Of a stretch of 64,000 nucleotides of DNA, positions 63,700-64,000 are shown piece by piece (within the stretch, counting starts at the first letter, position 1; every line of letters begins with the position of its first letter). Both the position numbers and the translations under genes were made by a program. Source of the DNA: Bactericera cockerelli (Eukaryota; Arthropoda; Insecta; Hemiptera; Triozidae); NCBI GenBank assembly GCA_024516035.1, contig CM044966.1, positions 1,976,808 to 2,040,807 on the forward strand. The letters are read 5' to 3'. Under the pieces are notes generated by a model that was given only the letters and a program-made list of their open reading frames with translations, made no database searches and had not been told where the DNA came from.

Positions 63700-63800
63700 T
63701 TTAAAAGTACATTCTATGGCGATCCCTGCCTCCCAATCCTTTAGCAATCCTTTAGCACCCCATGGTTCGGCGGTTCTGCGAACGCCAAAATATAAAGTGT
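63700..63800 (-). pseudogene. C-terminal remnant of a peptide gene (subfamily II)
   Basis: The order ACATTCTATGG, CCTGCCTCCC, CCCCATGGTTCGGCGG follows the 3' coding end of member 8 (GCATTGTATGG, CGCCTCTAAG, TCCCATGGTTTGACGG). The sequence then breaks into an AAAT repeat before the signal exon. A direct repeat ATCCTTTAGCA occurs at 63737-63758. Confidence 0.45.
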
Positions 63801-63834
63801 AAATAAATAAATAAATAGCCGGATACATCCAAAT

Positions 63835-64000
63835 TGTAGTATTATTTTAGACCTTTAAAAAGAACCTCAACCTCGTCTGGTGGTTACCTTCCACTAAAGA
63901 GTGTTATTATTAAAATGAATAGAAAAAATGTAAGAGAAACATAAGTTGAATTTTAAAACAAGACATTGATAATAATGTGCTTTTTATTGCAGCTTTCGGT
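63835..64000 (-). repeat. Start of a further macro-repeat unit
   Basis: 3' flank block CCTCAACCTCGTCTGGTGGT, GTAAGAGAAACATAAGTTG and TTTTTATTGCAGCTTTCGGT, in the same order as elsewhere, so the array continues beyond the window. Confidence 0.7.

Larger units (their letters stand above)
2440..63990 (-). repeat. Macro-repeat array carrying secreted-peptide genes
   Basis: The same ordered blocks recur in one orientation throughout: a 3' flank block (CCTCGCCTGGTGGTTACCTTCC), a B block (GCATTGGATCCGGGGGTCC), the secreted-peptide exon, an intron block (AACACCACATTATGAAACAG), an exon-1 block (AGGACTACCGCAGGGTTC) and an upstream block containing a Copia gag relic. The head of one unit joins the tail of the next, so the layout is tandem duplication, later diluted by transposons. 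Blocks are about 80-95% alike by eye. Individual loci are annotated separately; stretches without another annotation between 20.6 and 26.3, 31 and 35, 40.5 and 44.6, 53.6 and 58.5, and 60.2 and 64 kb are this repeat. Confidence 0.85.

Overview
This window is AT-rich, intron-bearing eukaryotic DNA from an arthropod, most likely an insect. The evidence is arthropod-type retroelements, a SINE with a 5S rRNA-derived head, and many piggyBac, hAT and mariner elements. I cannot name the species; a sap-feeding hemipteran is only a guess. No conventional housekeeping gene was recognised. There is one 100-base assembly gap (1880..1979).

The background of most of the window is a degenerate macro-repeat of roughly 2-2.5 kb, always in the same orientation and cut up by younger insertions. 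Read on the minus strand, a complete unit has (i) a short exon-1-like block ending in a GTAAG splice donor, (ii) an intron of about 0.4-2.2 kb, (iii) a T-rich tract and CAG acceptor, then an exon encoding a tiny secreted protein, and (iv) a 3' flank. Nine loci carry this signal-peptide exon (around 2.6, 21.2, 21.7, 24.0, 30.6, 32.4, 42.4, 54.0 and 56.5 kb), and two more keep only a C-terminal remnant (25.9 and 63.7 kb). The signal peptide and splice acceptor are almost invariant, while the mature 10-50 residues differ completely between copies. Several copies are broken by a nonsense codon, frameshift, loss of the acceptor or deletion of the signal. On the opposite strand each unit carries dead fragments of a Copia-type gag/protease. 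I regard this tandem, fast-evolving secreted-peptide family as the main candidate for something undescribed.

Region by region: 0-2.4 kb holds a decayed LINE reverse transcriptase, a 5S-derived SINE and a gap-spanning TIR repeat. From 5.2 to 15.4 kb is a near full-length CR1-group LINE, split by a hAT-type MITE (8-bp duplication) and by a complete, apparently intact Jockey element (11-bp duplication). A second, 5'-truncated Jockey copy of near-identical sequence lies at 27.3-30.2 kb. The 15.4-20.6 kb stretch is foldback MITEs, two copies of a CTTTCCTTATCC repeat and a ~163-bp tandem array. From 20.6 to 35 kb are secreted-peptide units with nested hAT, mariner and SINE insertions and an 801-bp retroelement ORF. 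From 35.3 to 37.6 kb is a long foldback element with a second element nested in it; 37.8-39.6 kb is a minus-strand gypsy remnant. From 40 to 51 kb are more units, a Helitron, piggyBac and TTAA MITEs, and a second CCHC-type retroelement pseudogene. From 51 to 64 kb are a rearranged mariner, three more peptide loci, a hAT inserted in an exon-1 copy and a 2.4-kb piggyBac carrying nested LINE and DNA elements.

Most nesting is supported by target-site duplications that I could read directly, so relative insertion order can be reconstructed. Functional statements about the peptide family are inference: sequence alone does not show that any copy is expressed.
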